DNA of 64,000 nt. Origin: Moritella sp. (lineage in GTDB: Bacteria; Pseudomonadota; Gammaproteobacteria; Enterobacterales; Moritellaceae). The stretch spans positions 46,810-110,809 of the forward strand of contig NZ_JABSQR010000018.1 of assembly GCF_013215705.1 (NCBI RefSeq). Reading direction: 5' to 3'. Both the position numbers and the translations under genes were made by a program. Shown here piece by piece: positions 26,784 through 37,143 of this stretch; position 1 is the stretch's first letter, and every line of letters starts with the position of its first letter. Below the pieces are notes generated by a model, which saw only the letters and a program-made list of their open reading frames with translations, did not search any database and was not told the origin of the DNA.

Positions 26784-27470
26784 ATGACCCCAGAACGTCT
26801 CGAACGCATTACTAAAATGCTCCAACACCGCCAACCAGATCTTACTGTGTGTATGGAATCTGTGCATAAACCACATAACCTTGCCGCCGTAGTAAGAACT
26901 TGTGATGCTGTGGGTGTCAATAATGTTCACGCGGTATGGTCTATACGTCCAACAAAGGTATCGGGTGGCACTGCAACAGGCAGCCAAAACTGGGTAAAAG
27001 TACACTCTCACGATAACATTGCTGCAGCAATCAAAGAATTAAAAGCCCAAGGCATGCAAGTACTTGCAACTAACCTGTCTGACACTGCCGTTGACTTCCG
27101 TGACATTGACTATACCAAACCAACGGCGATCTTAATGGGTCAAGAAAAGACCGGTATCAGTGCCGAAGCATTGGCACTTGCCGATCAAGATATCATCATC
27201 CCTATGGTTGGCATGGTGCAATCGTTAAACGTATCAGTAGCGACTGCGACTATCTTGTATGAAGCACAGCGTCAACGTGACAATGCTGGCATGTACCAAG
27301 GCGAAAGCAAACTACCCGCTGAAGAGCAGCATAAAATCTTCTTTGAAGGCGGCCACCCTGTCTATGCGAAAGCATGCAAGCGTAAAGGTTTAACTTACCC
27401 TGAGTTAGATGCAGAAGGCCAAATTGTTGCTGACGAATCGTGGTGGGATGCACTACGTAGTTCAAAATAG
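26784..27470 (+). CDS. trmH: tRNA (Gm18) 2'-O-methyltransferase
   Basis: A 228-residue SPOUT-class methyltransferase that methylates the ribose of G18 in tRNA using AdoMet. The three SPOUT motifs are visible: NLAAVVRTCDAVG (motif 1), LMGQEKTGIS (motif 2) and PMVGMVQSLNVSVA (motif 3, the AdoMet knot). A C-terminal extension of TrmH type follows. TATAAT at 26746-26751 gives a likely promoter. Position between spoT and recG is as in E. coli. Confidence 0.95.
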   Translation: MTPERLERITKMLQHRQPDLTVCMESVHKPHNLAAVVRTCDAVGVNNVHAVWSIRPTKVSGGTATGSQNWVKVHSHDNIAAAIKELKAQGMQVLATNLSDTAVDFRDIDYTKPTAILMGQEKTGISAEALALADQDIIIPMVGMVQSLNVSVATATILYEAQRQRDNAGMYQGESKLPAEEQHKIFFEGGHPVYAKACKRKGLTYPELDAEGQIVADESWWDALRSSK

Positions 27471-27483
27471 GCTAATATAATCC

Positions 27484-27531
27484 ATCCCAAGTGACTTCAA
27501 GATGCTATATCATTTTGAAGTAGCTTGGGTA
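27484..27531. repeat. REP-like imperfect palindrome between trmH and recG
   Basis: CCCAAG...ACTTCAAG...ATG, six-base centre, CAT...TTGAAGT...CTTGGG: a long imperfect stem spanning about 44 bp, 15 bp after trmH. Similar palindromes recur in marine gammaproteobacterial genomes as I remember them; only one copy is in this window. Confidence 0.55.
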
Positions 27532-27582
27532 TAAGTCTTCTGATAATATATGTTTATATATACAGTAGATTCGTGAGTAATT

Positions 27583-29655
27583 ATGCGATTAGATAAGATC
27601 CCGGTTATCGAATTAAAAGGTGTTGGCGCCAAAATGGCCGACAAGTTAGCGAAGCTGAACCTAATGACGGTTCAGGATCTGCTTTTTCACCTGCCAAGTC
27701 GCTATCAGGATCGCACCACCATCTATCCTATCCAAGACCTATTACCCGGTCTGCATGGCACTATCGAAGGCGAGATCGTCAGCTGCGATGTCACCTTTGG
27801 TAAACGCAAGATCATGTCTTGTAAAGTCAACGACGGCACCGGCATCATCACGTTATTATTTTTCCATTTTAATGCCGGACAAAAAAACAGTTTCACCGTG
27901 GGTAAAACCATCACCGCATTTGGCGAATTCCGCCGTGGCCGCTTTGGTTATGAAATTGTCCATCCTGAATATAAACTCGCACATGCAACCAGCTCAGAGA
28001 TGAGTGCAGAAACGCTGACACCAATATATCCTTCCACAGAAGGCTTAAAGCAATTAACCTTGCGTAATCTGACCGACCAAGCACTGCAGCACCTCAGCCA
28101 AACCACATTACAAGAATTGCTACCGAAAGGACTGTATACAGGGCAAATCGAGTTGAATCATGCGATCAAATTATTGCACCGACCAACACCCGATGTGTCG
28201 CTTGAGCTGTTAGAACAAGGTCAGCATCCCGCGCAACAACGCCTGATTATCGAAGAACTGCTGGCGCAAAATATCAGTATGCTGCAATTGCGTAAGAAAA
28301 TGCAGCAGCATCCCGCCATCAAATTGCCAGCGAGCAAAACCATTACCAATAAATTTTTAGCACAATTGCCTTTTACGCCAACCAATGCGCAACAACGTGT
28401 GGTCGGTGAGATCCAGCAGGACCTCCAGAAAGGCTACCCTATGATGCGATTAATCCAAGGTGACGTAGGATCAGGAAAAACTCTTGTCGCAGCGCTAGCG
28501 GCACTACAGGCCATCGGTAATGGCTATCAAGTGGCATTGATGGCACCCACTGAAATATTAGCCGAGCAACATGCGCTTAATTTCAAAGGCTGGTTCAATC
28601 AACTGGGCATCAAAGTCGGTTGGTTATCCGGTAAACAAAAAGGCAAAGCCCGAGAAGCAGAGCTCGCATCGATTGCCAGTGGCGAAACACAGATGATAGT
28701 CGGCACCCATGCCATTTTCCAAGCAGCAGTGAAATTCTTCAATTTAACCTTAGTGATTATTGATGAGCAACATCGCTTTGGTGTCGAGCAACGCCTTGCC
28801 CTACGTGAAAAGGGGGCGGTCAATGGTTTATACCCGCACCAGTTATTTATGACGGCAACCCCGATCCCGCGCACTTTAGCCATGACCGCTTATGCAGACT
28901 TAAATACCTCGGTTATTGATGAACTACCACCGGGACGAACGCCGATCACCACAGTCGTCATGCCCGATACCAAACGCAGTAAAATCATTGAACGCGTCGA
29001 ATTAGCGGTTAAAAATGAAGGTCGTCAAGTCTATTGGGTATGTACCCTGATTGAAGAGTCGGACGTATTAGAAGCGCAAGCGGCTGAAGATACCGCCAAT
29101 GATTTACAAAAACAGTTACCCGATTTACGGATTGGCTTAGTGCACGGCCGGATGAAATCCATTGAAAAACAATACGTCATGGACGCGTTTAAAACCAAAC
29201 AATTGGATTTACTGGTCGCCACCACCGTGATTGAAGTTGGGGTGGATGTACCGAATGCCAGTTTGATGATCATCGAAAATCCAGAACGTTTAGGTCTGGC
29301 ACAATTACATCAACTGCGCGGTCGTGTGGGCCGTGGTAAAGTCGCCAGTCACTGTGTACTGCTTTATCATGCACCACTGTCCGATACCGGTAGCAAGCGT
29401 TTATCGGTATTACGGGAAACCACAGACGGGTTCAAAATTGCACAACGAGACCTCGAGATCCGTGGCCCTGGCGAAATGCTCGGGAGTAAGCAAACCGGGA
29501 TTGCAGATCTAAAAGTGGCGGACTTAGTCCGTGACCAACACTTGATCCCATTGGTACAAAATATTGCTCGCCACTTACTGCAACAACACCCTGAGAATGC
29601 CCATGCAATCACCCAACGTTGGATGGCAGACAAGGACATTTATTCCAACGCCTGA
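27583..29655 (+). CDS. recG: ATP-dependent DNA helicase RecG
   Basis: A 690-residue branch-migration helicase that remodels stalled forks, R-loops and Holliday junctions. N-terminal wedge/OB domain (1-150), then SF2 motor: Walker A GDVGSGKT (about residue 294), DEQH box at IIDEQHRFG, motif III MTATPIPRT, and the C-terminal motifs QLRGRVGRG. The TRG-type end is present. Length is close to the E. coli protein (693). It is convergent with fabY, with 36 bp between stops. Confidence 0.96.
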   Translation: MRLDKIPVIELKGVGAKMADKLAKLNLMTVQDLLFHLPSRYQDRTTIYPIQDLLPGLHGTIEGEIVSCDVTFGKRKIMSCKVNDGTGIITLLFFHFNAGQKNSFTVGKTITAFGEFRRGRFGYEIVHPEYKLAHATSSEMSAETLTPIYPSTEGLKQLTLRNLTDQALQHLSQTTLQELLPKGLYTGQIELNHAIKLLHRPTPDVSLELLEQGQHPAQQRLIIEELLAQNISMLQLRKKMQQHPAIKLPASKTITNKFLAQLPFTPTNAQQRVVGEIQQDLQKGYPMMRLIQGDVGSGKTLVAALAALQAIGNGYQVALMAPTEILAEQHALNFKGWFNQLGIKVGWLSGKQKGKAREAELASIASGETQMIVGTHAIFQAAVKFFNLTLVIIDEQHRFGVEQRLALREKGAVNGLYPHQLFMTATPIPRTLAMTAYADLNTSVIDELPPGRTPITTVVMPDTKRSKIIERVELAVKNEGRQVYWVCTLIEESDVLEAQAAEDTANDLQKQLPDLRIGLVHGRMKSIEKQYVMDAFKTKQLDLLVATTVIEVGVDVPNASLMIIENPERLGLAQLHQLRGRVGRGKVASHCVLLYHAPLSDTGSKRLSVLRETTDGFKIAQRDLEIRGPGEMLGSKQTGIADLKVADLVRDQHLIPLVQNIARHLLQQHPENAHAITQRWMADKDIYSNA

Positions 29656-29691
29656 CGCGGTTTTTGATAACGAAGTAGGCTCAGCGCGAGG

Positions 29692-30591
29692 TTACGCACC
29701 GATAGGCATCACCACAAAGGTCGCGCTAAAAACCGCGGCCAATTTCGGGCCACTATAAACATCAACGTCAATATCAAGTTTGGCGTTACGCCCTTCGATT
29801 AATTCCCGCAAACTGCCCTTCATTCGGTATTTATGTGCGACCGCAAACGGCTCCAAATTAATCGGGCGTTTATAATGAATATTACCTTTCGACAGCACTA
29901 TATTCCCTAGTAACCCCTGTTCTTTTAACATTAACCAGACTAATCCCCAGCCTGTTAGCGTCGCTTGGCTATAAATACTGCCTGCAAACATGGTATCGTG
30001 AACGTTCACATTGGCGTTTAATGGGGCTGCAGTTTCAAATCGCCAGCCGCTATATTGCCGAATGTTAATACCCATGTGTTGGCTAATCGGGATCTTAGTT
30101 GCCCACTCTTGTTGCAGCTCAGCACACCATTCTGGATGGCGTAAGATCTTATCCATGGCGTTCACTTCTTTAATCATCTGACGATGGCGAACACCCTCAC
30201 TGATTTGACCACTACCAACCAAAGAAAAGCCACATTTTTCATAAAATGGCACCGCTTCAACACGCGCATTCATGACAATTCGTTCGCTACCCGCTTTGTA
30301 CGCTTCATCTTCCAATGCCGAGATCAGCAAACTACCCAAACCTTGCTTACGGTGCTTGGGATCAACGGCCATATAGTGAATTTGTGATTCGTCGGCACCA
30401 GCAGTATAGATCCGGCCACACGCGATTGGCCTGCCGCTATTATCCAAGATCATACGATGTTCACTGTGTTCATCATAAATGTCTTTCTCGGTGCCACGCG
30501 GACGCTGTAGTGGCGCTCTTAACAGCGACCAGCGTAAATGATAATAATCTTCTAACTCTTGTTCCGTTTCAGGTACATGCACGTGAAACAT
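29692..30591 (-). CDS. fabY: GNAT acetyltransferase fused to hotdog thioesterase (FabY/YiiD-like)
   Basis: About 299 residues from the ATG at 30591, chosen for an AAGGAG site 6 bp upstream; the frame from 30621 lacks one. Residues 1-145 are a GNAT domain with HYMAVDPKHRKQGLG, the acetyl-CoA loop; residues 155-299 are a YiiD-type hotdog thioesterase domain with HDTMFAGSIYSQATLTGWG. E. coli YiiD (FabY) can start fatty acid synthesis by making acetoacetyl-ACP. It ends a leftward block with dtd, as in E. coli. Confidence 0.85.
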   Translation of the reverse strand: MFHVHVPETEQELEDYYHLRWSLLRAPLQRPRGTEKDIYDEHSEHRMILDNSGRPIACGRIYTAGADESQIHYMAVDPKHRKQGLGSLLISALEDEAYKAGSERIVMNARVEAVPFYEKCGFSLVGSGQISEGVRHRQMIKEVNAMDKILRHPEWCAELQQEWATKIPISQHMGINIRQYSGWRFETAAPLNANVNVHDTMFAGSIYSQATLTGWGLVWLMLKEQGLLGNIVLSKGNIHYKRPINLEPFAVAHKYRMKGSLRELIEGRNAKLDIDVDVYSGPKLAAVFSATFVVMPIGA

Positions 30592-30631
30592 AGTCTCTCC
30601 TTGTCTATTACTATCACTCATGGCTTAGGAT

Positions 30632-31069
30632 CTACACTTGCAGCCAAAAAGTAACGGGTCCATCATTGACTAACGACACTTGCATATCTGCAGCAAAGCG
30701 TCCTGTTTCTGTCGTTATCTGTTTCTGCCGGCATTGACCAACAAAATACTCATATAAATGGTTGGCATCAGCAGGTGCGGCAGCCGTCGAAAAGCTTGGA
30801 CGGGTACCTGAATTGGTATCTGCTGCGAGGGTAAATTGCGATACCACCAACAGCTCACCGTTAACTTGCTGCACATTTAAATTCATTTTATCATCGCTAT
30901 CACTAAACACACGATAAGCTAATAACTTCTCACTCAAACGTTTCGCTTTCGCTTCGGTATCGCCTTTTTCAATACCTAATAACACCAATAAACCTTGGCC
31001 TATATTACCGATAACTTCATCTTCAACGCTTACATCTGCTTTGCGCACACGCTGGATCAATGCGATCAT
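30632..31069 (-). CDS. dtd: D-aminoacyl-tRNA deacylase
   Basis: A 145-residue DTD, which hydrolyses D-aminoacyl-tRNAs and glycyl-tRNA(Ala) so that D-residues do not enter proteins. ATG 31069 (MIALIQRV) has an AAGG site and gives the E. coli length; a TTG four codons upstream is not used. The SQFTLAAD motif and the NSGTRPSF loop carrying the Gly-cis-Pro-type active region are intact (GTRPSF). It lies 40 bp upstream of fabY and is probably co-transcribed. Confidence 0.95.
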   Translation of the reverse strand: MIALIQRVRKADVSVEDEVIGNIGQGLLVLLGIEKGDTEAKAKRLSEKLLAYRVFSDSDDKMNLNVQQVNGELLVVSQFTLAADTNSGTRPSFSTAAAPADANHLYEYFVGQCRQKQITTETGRFAADMQVSLVNDGPVTFWLQV

Positions 31070-31129
31070 GCCTTGCCTCAATAATCATTATTAAATTTAA
31101 TGTTATTGATAATACCGAAACTGCTTAAA

Positions 31130-32104
31130 TTAATCACTGACAAACTCAAAGGTAATAATCTCAGCCATGAGCTCTGTCGCTTTTCGTAACGCATCGATCA
31201 TGCCGGGCTCACAGTCAAAGTGCCCAGCATAAGGCACGATAAACAGCTGAGCTAACGGTAAACGCTGACATAATTCATAAGCAGGCCCGAGTGGATTAGA
31301 GATATCAAAACGGCCGTGCACCATAATCATCGGCACTTGCGCTAATGAATCTAAGCGCTGAAAAATATAGTTATCAGCAATAAAACAGTTCTGAGAAAAA
31401 TAATGGCATTGTAATGTCGACATGCTTAATGCCACATCGGCATCAATCAAGTCGACCTTGCTGCGAAACTCCGGATGCGGATTACCAATCTGCGCCTGCC
31501 ATTCCACCCAAGCTTTTGCCGCTGTCATTTTTTCAATGTCATTATCACTGGCCAATAACTGACTATAAGAGGATAGTAGTGCCGCATAATCATTGCCATT
31601 GGCACGACGGATAAAACGGTCAAAATGATCGGGGAATAACTGCGCCGCACCACCGGATGCTGAAAATTGCCAAGTGAGGTCCTGATGACGCGCGAAGAAT
31701 AAACTGTGTAATATTAGCCCTTGTACCTTATCGCGATGGAGCAAGTTATACAGTAACGCTAACGTCGCACCCCAACCTTCACCAAACAAAACACAGCGCT
31801 GAATGTCGAGCAAGCTTAAGATAGTGCTAATATCCTGCAATAAATGTTGGGTGGTATTATCTTCAATACTCGCATACGGTTTTGAGCGCCCACAGCCACG
31901 CTGGTCAAACAAAATTATGCGATATAGCTTAGGGTCGAATAAGCGCCTATCATCGGCCATAATCCCTTTACCGGGACCATCATGCAGGAATAATAACGGT
32001 ATACCGTCTGGGTTACCGACTTCTTCAATATAAAGACAATAACGATTAGCTACAGGTAAATAATGTTCAGCATAATGCTGAATGGCGGGGTACAGTCCAA
32101 TCAT
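31130..32104 (-). CDS. Prolyl iminopeptidase-like alpha/beta hydrolase without nucleophile Ser
   Basis: About 324 residues from ATG 32104 (GGAGG 11 bp upstream). It has the whole prolyl iminopeptidase frame: oxyanion loop HDGPG (normally HGGPG), FDQRGCGRS, the acid in HGRFD, and the base in AGHFDCEPG. But the nucleophile elbow reads GEGWGA where active enzymes have GGSWGS, so the catalytic Ser is Gly110 (codon GGT, 31775-31777). It should not cleave peptides by the usual mechanism. It could be a binding protein or a decaying gene, though the frame is open throughout. Confidence 0.78.
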   Translation of the reverse strand: MIGLYPAIQHYAEHYLPVANRYCLYIEEVGNPDGIPLLFLHDGPGKGIMADDRRLFDPKLYRIILFDQRGCGRSKPYASIEDNTTQHLLQDISTILSLLDIQRCVLFGEGWGATLALLYNLLHRDKVQGLILHSLFFARHQDLTWQFSASGGAAQLFPDHFDRFIRRANGNDYAALLSSYSQLLASDNDIEKMTAAKAWVEWQAQIGNPHPEFRSKVDLIDADVALSMSTLQCHYFSQNCFIADNYIFQRLDSLAQVPMIMVHGRFDISNPLGPAYELCQRLPLAQLFIVPYAGHFDCEPGMIDALRKATELMAEIITFEFVSD

Positions 32105-32172
32105 AGCAATATCAACCTCCTTTCCCACAGCACGGACACCAGAAGCTGATAGTTGAACCTAACGTGAACGCG

Positions 32173-32209
32173 AGGTAATTTGTAACGCGTTTGCGTACTT
32201 AAATTACCT
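32173..32209. repeat. Inverted repeat upstream of the hydrolase gene
   Basis: AGGTAATTT and AAATTACCT, 9-bp perfect arms around 19 bp, between yihY (stop 32273) and the hydrolase gene. It could end yihY transcription, though no T-run is seen. Confidence 0.4.
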
Positions 32210-32272
32210 TGCTTAGTCAGAACGGTCATCCATAGATAGGTGTACTTGTTGCTGAACTTGTGACTATTTTTA

Positions 32273-33175
32273 TCATTCCAACTGTGCCTTTTTGTGTTTT
32301 AACTGGTCATTAAACTCTGTTAATGACGCCGTAATTTCAGCCCCTAACAACACAATTAACCAGCACAGATAAATCCAAACCAATAAGATAGGTATAGTTG
32401 CTAATGCACCATAAATCACTTCATAAGACGGAAATTGTACTAAATACCAAGTAAAGGCACGTTTAATACTTTCAAACAAAAAGGCACTAAAACACGCACC
32501 TATAAATGCATAACGCAACGGTACTCGGCGGTGTGGGATCACCACATACATAACAAACAAACCCAGTGTACCTAACAAGGCTGGCACCAGTTTTAATAAG
32601 CTCACAGAGCCCGTCACTTCGGTCACATCAGTAACAAATGACAGTGATAATAAATAGGAAGACACACCTAAACTAATGGCAATAAACAGTGGGCCAAAGG
32701 TTAGAATCAGCCAATACACGGCGAAAGATAAAAAGAAACTACGTTCTATTTTACAACGCCAAATATGATTAATGTGCTTATCTATGGTGTTAATAAGTAA
32801 CAAGGCCACAATGAATAATGCCCCCGAACCGATTGAGGTCATCTTGCCAGTATTGGCGACAAAATCCTGTAAGTACTCTTGAATAGTACCTGTCGCATGC
32901 GGTACAAGATTGGTATACAAAAACGATTCAACGCTCTGTTGCCAGGTTTCAAAAATAGGAAACGCAGACATGACAGAAAACAACACGGTAATTAACGGCA
33001 CCAGAGAAAGTAGTGTTGTATAGGCCAGAGAGCTGGCGTTAACCGTTAACCTATCATCACTTATGCGTTTACCAAGATAGCGCAGAAAGGCAAAACAAGT
33101 GAGTAGGAACGACCAGATATTGATTTTTGTTTTGGCGAGTAATAGCAATGATTGTTGATTCGGAAACTTAACCAC
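32273..33175 (-). CDS. yihY: YihY/UPF0761 family inner-membrane protein
   Basis: A 300-residue protein with about six transmembrane helices, matching YihY (once called BrkB or RNase BN by mistake). Visible: SLAYTTLLSLVPLITVLFS in the first helix and YGALATIPILLVWIYLCW and LLGAEIT near the end. The start is GTG with AAGGAGG 7 bp upstream. Function is unknown. It lies upstream of dtd and fabY in the E. coli order. A strong terminator stands immediately before its ribosome site (33204-33237). Confidence 0.9.
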   Translation of the reverse strand: MVKFPNQQSLLLLAKTKINIWSFLLTCFAFLRYLGKRISDDRLTVNASSLAYTTLLSLVPLITVLFSVMSAFPIFETWQQSVESFLYTNLVPHATGTIQEYLQDFVANTGKMTSIGSGALFIVALLLINTIDKHINHIWRCKIERSFFLSFAVYWLILTFGPLFIAISLGVSSYLLSLSFVTDVTEVTGSVSLLKLVPALLGTLGLFVMYVVIPHRRVPLRYAFIGACFSAFLFESIKRAFTWYLVQFPSYEVIYGALATIPILLVWIYLCWLIVLLGAEITASLTEFNDQLKHKKAQLE

Positions 33176-33203
33176 AGGTTCCCTCCTTGGTTATTTTAGG
33201 GTA

Positions 33204-33237
33204 AAAAAAAGGTGATACCTAAGTATCACCTTTTTTT
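33204..33237 (-). terminator. Terminator between typA and yihY
   Basis: A 15-bp perfect stem (AAAAAAAGGTGATAC and complement, loop CTAA), with T7 on the minus strand. It starts 45 bp after the typA stop and ends about 18 bp before the yihY ribosome site. Confidence 0.9.
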
Positions 33238-33281
33238 GAAATAGCGCCAAGATTATTAATTCATAACCTTGTTAACTATTA

Positions 33282-35099
33282 TTATTTAGCTGGACGGCTA
33301 GCACGTTTACGATCGTTTTCTGAAAGAAGTTTCTTACGGATACGAATGCTTAACGGTGTTACTTCTACTAATTCATCAATATCGATGAATTCAAGCGCTT
33401 GCTCAAGAGTCAAAACGATTGCTGGTGAAAGCGTTTGTGCTTCATCAGTACCAGAAGAACGTACGTTAGTAAGCTGTTTACCACGAATACAGTTAACTGT
33501 TAAATCGTTAGAACGGTTATGAATACCAACAATTTGACCTTCATATACTTCTGTAGCGTGACCTAAGAACAGGCGACCACGATCTTGTAAGAAGAATAGA
33601 GAGTAAGTAACAGCTTTACCAGTTTGATTACAAACTAATACACCATTTTGACGTTGACCAATTGTACCGCCTTTATGGGGGCCGTAGTGATCGAAGCTAT
33701 GGTATAGAAGACCAGAACCAGATGTCATTGTTAGGAATTCAGTTTGGAAACCGATTAAACCACGGCTTGGGATCATAAAGTCTAAACGAATACGACCTTT
33801 ACCATCTGGAATCATGTTAGTTAGTTCCGCTTTACGGATACCTAACTGTTCCATTACAGAACCTTGATGTTGATCTTCACAATCAATCGTCAATGTTTCC
33901 ATTGGCTCATGTAGCTTACCGTCAACCATACGTTCGATAACTTCAGGACGAGATACTGCTAGCTCGAAACCTTCACGACGCATAGTTTCAATTAAGATAC
34001 CTAGGTGAAGTTCACCACGACCAGATACTTTGAATTTATCTGGATCAGCAGTTTCTTCTACTTTAAGTGCAACGTTGTGTACTAACTCTTTGTTCAGACG
34101 GTCAAGGATGTTACGTGATGTAACAAATTTACCTTCTTTACCACAGAATGGTGAGTTGTTTACTTGGAACGTCATTGTTACAGTTGGTTCATCAACTGAT
34201 AACGGTGGTAGCGCTTCAACATTATTCTGTGCACAGATAGTGTCAGAAATTTTAAGTTCGCCTAAGCCAGTTACTGCAATGATATCGCCCGCTTCTGCAA
34301 GTTCAACATCATGACGTTCAAGACCTAAGTAACCTAATACTTGGCCAACTTTACCTTTACGCTGTTTACCGTCAGAACCAATAATAGTAACTTGTTGATT
34401 TACTTTAACAGAACCACGCGTTACACGGCCAACACCGATCACGCCAACATATGCGTTGTGATCAAGTTGCGAGATTTGCATTTGGAAATCACCGTCACGA
34501 TCGCCTTCAGGTGGAGCAACATGGTCAACAATAGCTTGGAACAAAGGTTCCATGTTTTCAGTTGGTTCATCTGACTCACCGTTAGCCCAGCCATTTAGTG
34601 CTGAAGCGTAAACAACTTTAAAGTCTAACTGTTCATCAGTTGCGCCTAGGTTGTCGAATAAATCAAAGATTTGATCCATAACCCAATCAGGGCGAGCACC
34701 AGGCTTATCGATTTTGTTGATAACAACAATTGGCTTAAGACCGTGTGCAAATGCTTTTTGTGTTACGAAACGCGTTTGTGGCATAGGGCCATCAACTGCA
34801 TCAACGATCAAACAAACACTGTCTACCATAGACATAATACGCTCAACTTCACCACCGAAATCGGCGTGTCCTGGAGTATCTACGATGTTGATACGGTAAT
34901 CTTTCCACATAATTGCTGTGTTTTTAGCAAGAATAGTAATACCACGTTCTTTTTCAAGATCATTAGAATCCATTACACGTTCTTCATTACCACCACGTGT
35001 TTGTAAAGTACCTGACTGTTCTAATAACTTGTCAACTAAAGTGGTTTTACCATGGTCAACGTGAGCGATAATCGCAATGTTGCGTAGTTTCTCTAGCAC
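33282..35099 (-). CDS. typA: Ribosome-associated GTPase TypA/BipA
   Basis: A 605-residue translational GTPase related to EF-G, needed for ribosome assembly and growth at low temperature. G domain: AHVDHGKTT (P-loop), the switch I GITILAK, DTPGH, NKID and SAL. Elongation factor domains II-V and the BipA C-terminal domain are complete. GTG start with AGAGG 7 bp upstream. It is divergent from glnA as in E. coli. Confidence 0.96.
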   Translation of the reverse strand: MLEKLRNIAIIAHVDHGKTTLVDKLLEQSGTLQTRGGNEERVMDSNDLEKERGITILAKNTAIMWKDYRINIVDTPGHADFGGEVERIMSMVDSVCLIVDAVDGPMPQTRFVTQKAFAHGLKPIVVINKIDKPGARPDWVMDQIFDLFDNLGATDEQLDFKVVYASALNGWANGESDEPTENMEPLFQAIVDHVAPPEGDRDGDFQMQISQLDHNAYVGVIGVGRVTRGSVKVNQQVTIIGSDGKQRKGKVGQVLGYLGLERHDVELAEAGDIIAVTGLGELKISDTICAQNNVEALPPLSVDEPTVTMTFQVNNSPFCGKEGKFVTSRNILDRLNKELVHNVALKVEETADPDKFKVSGRGELHLGILIETMRREGFELAVSRPEVIERMVDGKLHEPMETLTIDCEDQHQGSVMEQLGIRKAELTNMIPDGKGRIRLDFMIPSRGLIGFQTEFLTMTSGSGLLYHSFDHYGPHKGGTIGQRQNGVLVCNQTGKAVTYSLFFLQDRGRLFLGHATEVYEGQIVGIHNRSNDLTVNCIRGKQLTNVRSSGTDEAQTLSPAIVLTLEQALEFIDIDELVEVTPLSIRIRKKLLSENDRKRASRPAK

Positions 35100-35422
35100 T
35101 GTGATGCCTCTGTATATTTTATATGGGTAAAAATTAGGCGGTATTGTAACCGCCTCGCTGTGATCTACCTAGCAAAATTTTGGCACAGAGTAAAATGATT
35201 GCAATTTATTTTATTTAAAATTGTGCACGAAACAGCACATGGCTTTTCGCAAACAGCAAAAAATGCATCTAAACCTTACCAGATGGTAAATACTGAGGCT
35301 TATATTGCCTGTCTTTTATCAATAATATTTGAATACGATTTTACTGGTAATCACTGAAAATAAACCATAATATCGATCTTGGTAATAGCAAACGTATGAG
35401 TTTAATGGCTGCAACAACCACC

Positions 35423-35459
35423 GCACCAAAAAGGTGCAAGAAACGCACAGCATTCGTGC
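35423..35459. promoter_or_regulatory. Two NtrC binding sites upstream of glnA
   Basis: GCACC-N5-GGTGC (35423-35437) and GCAC-N7-GTGC (35445-35459) have centres 22 bp apart, two helical turns, and lie about 90-130 bp before the sigma54 start. This is the enhancer arrangement known from enteric glnA. Confidence 0.82.
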
Positions 35460-35523
35460 AGTGACGGATTTATGCAACCAACAACAAGTACATTAAAACT
35501 TTTAAATCAACAACTTAAATAGT

Positions 35524-35539
35524 TGGCACATATATGGCA
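35524..35539 (+). promoter_or_regulatory. Sigma54 promoter of glnA
   Basis: TGGCAC and TGGCA boxes with the invariant GG (35525-35526) and GC (35537-35538) exactly 10 bp apart, giving a start near 35550 and a leader of about 68 nt. Confidence 0.82.
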
Positions 35540-35617
35540 TTATCTAGTTCATGATTGTTTACAGTCAACAACTTTAAATGAAGCCATCATATTGATGACA
35601 CCGGAGGTTATTTTATT

Positions 35618-37027
35618 ATGTCAGCAGAAAGCGTATTAGCTCTAATTAAAGAACAAGACGTTAAATTTGTAGATTTACGTTTTACAGATACGAAAGGTAA
35701 AGAGCAGCACGTTTCTCTACCACATCATCAAGTAAATGCCGGCTTCTTTGAAGAAGGCAAAATGTTTGATGGTTCATCAATTGAAGGTTGGAAAGGCATC
35801 AACGAATCTGACATGATTTTAATGCCAGATCCGGCAACAGCCGTACTTGACCCGTTCACAGAAGCAACAACTCTGAATCTACGTTGTGATGTACTAGAGC
35901 CTGCAACAATGCAAGGTTATAGCCGTGACCCTCGTTCAGTAGCAAAACGTGCACTTGCATATTTACGCTCAACTGGTATCGCTGATGATGTATTCTTCGG
36001 TCCGGAACCAGAATTTTTCCTATTTGATGATGTTAAGTATAAAACTGACATGTCCGGTAGTATGTACAAGATTGACGCTGAAGAAGCTTCTTGGAACTCT
36101 GATAAAGAGTACGAAGGCGGCAACATGGGTCACCGTCCAGGCGTTAAAGGGGGTTACTTCCCAGTATCACCAGTTGACTCTGCACAAGACATCCGTAGCG
36201 CAATGTGCCTAATAATGGAAGAAATGGGCTTAACAGTTGAAGCACATCACCATGAAGTAGCAACAGCTGGTCAAAACGAGATCGCAGCACTATACAACTC
36301 AATCGTTGAAAAAGCGGATGAAGTTCAAATTACCAAATACGTGATCCATAATGTGGCACACGCTTACGGCAAAACAGCAACATTTATGCCTAAGCCATTG
36401 GTAGGTGATAACGGTTCTGGTATGCATTGTCACCAATCACTACAGAAAAATGGCGAAAACATTTTTTCTGGTGATCTGTATGGCGGTCTATCTGAAACTG
36501 CACTTTATTACATTGGTGGTATCATCAAGCACGCAAAAGCAATTAACGCATTTGCTAACCCAACAACTAACTCGTACAAACGTTTAGTTCCTGGTTTTGA
36601 AGCACCAGTAATGCTGGCTTACTCTGCACGTAATCGTTCAGCATCAATTCGTATCCCAATCGTACCATCGCCAAAAGCGACACGTATTGAAGTACGTTTC
36701 CCAGATCCAGCAGCCAACCCATATTTAGCATTCTCTGCAATGTTAATGGCGGGTATTGACGGTATTAAAAACCGCATCCACCCTGGTGATGCAATGGATA
36801 AAGATTTATACAATCTACCAGCAGAAGAAGCAGCAGAAATTCCACAGGTTGCCTCTTCACTAGAAGAAGCACTATCAGCACTCGATACTGACCGTGAATT
36901 CTTAACGGTTGGCGATGTAATGGCAGACGATACTATCGATGCTTACATTGCAATAAAAGAACAAGAAGTTGAAAGACTGAACATGACGACTCATCCAATT
37001 GAGTTTGAAATGTACTATAGCGTATAA
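35618..37027 (+). CDS. glnA: Glutamine synthetase, type I
   Basis: A 469-residue GSI-beta enzyme (glutamate + NH4+ + ATP to glutamine). Visible: [11 protein letters not shown] near residue 58, the metal-site [18 protein letters not shown] near residue 268, and the adenylylation-site region with Tyr in [16 protein letters not shown] precedes the ATG. Control by NtrC-P and sigma54 is visible upstream, and the sensor and regulator genes glnL and glnG follow. Confidence 0.98.
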   Translation: MSAESVLALIKEQDVKFVDLRFTDTKGKEQHVSLPHHQVNAGFFEEGKMFDGSSIEGWKGINESDMILMPDPATAVLDPFTEATTLNLRCDVLEPATMQGYSRDPRSVAKRALAYLRSTGIADDVFFGPEPEFFLFDDVKYKTDMSGSMYKIDAEEASWNSDKEYEGGNMGHRPGVKGGYFPVSPVDSAQDIRSAMCLIMEEMGLTVEAHHHEVATAGQNEIAALYNSIVEKADEVQITKYVIHNVAHAYGKTATFMPKPLVGDNGSGMHCHQSLQKNGENIFSGDLYGGLSETALYYIGGIIKHAKAINAFANPTTNSYKRLVPGFEAPVMLAYSARNRSASIRIPIVPSPKATRIEVRFPDPAANPYLAFSAMLMAGIDGIKNRIHPGDAMDKDLYNLPAEEAAEIPQVASSLEEALSALDTDREFLTVGDVMADDTIDAYIAIKEQEVERLNMTTHPIEFEMYYSV

Positions 37028-37045
37028 TTTTAATAAATAAATACA

Positions 37046-37073
37046 AAAAAACCCGCTAATAAGCGGGTTTTTT
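37046..37073. terminator. Terminator of glnA
   Basis: Stem CCCGCT/AGCGGG extended by A6/T6, loop AATA, 18 bp after the stop. Confidence 0.92.
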
Positions 37074-37143
37074 ATTTGTTAATTTTATATAACTGGGTGA
37101 AAATAACTATATAAATCAAGTAATCAAAAGACAGGATGTCGTA

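Larger units (their letters stand above)
35100..35617. other. typA-glnA divergent control region
   Basis: This 518-bp gap holds the leftward typA promoter region, two NtrC sites (35423-35459) and the sigma54 promoter of glnA. The first 300 bp are AT-rich and show no open frame of note. Confidence 0.6.
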
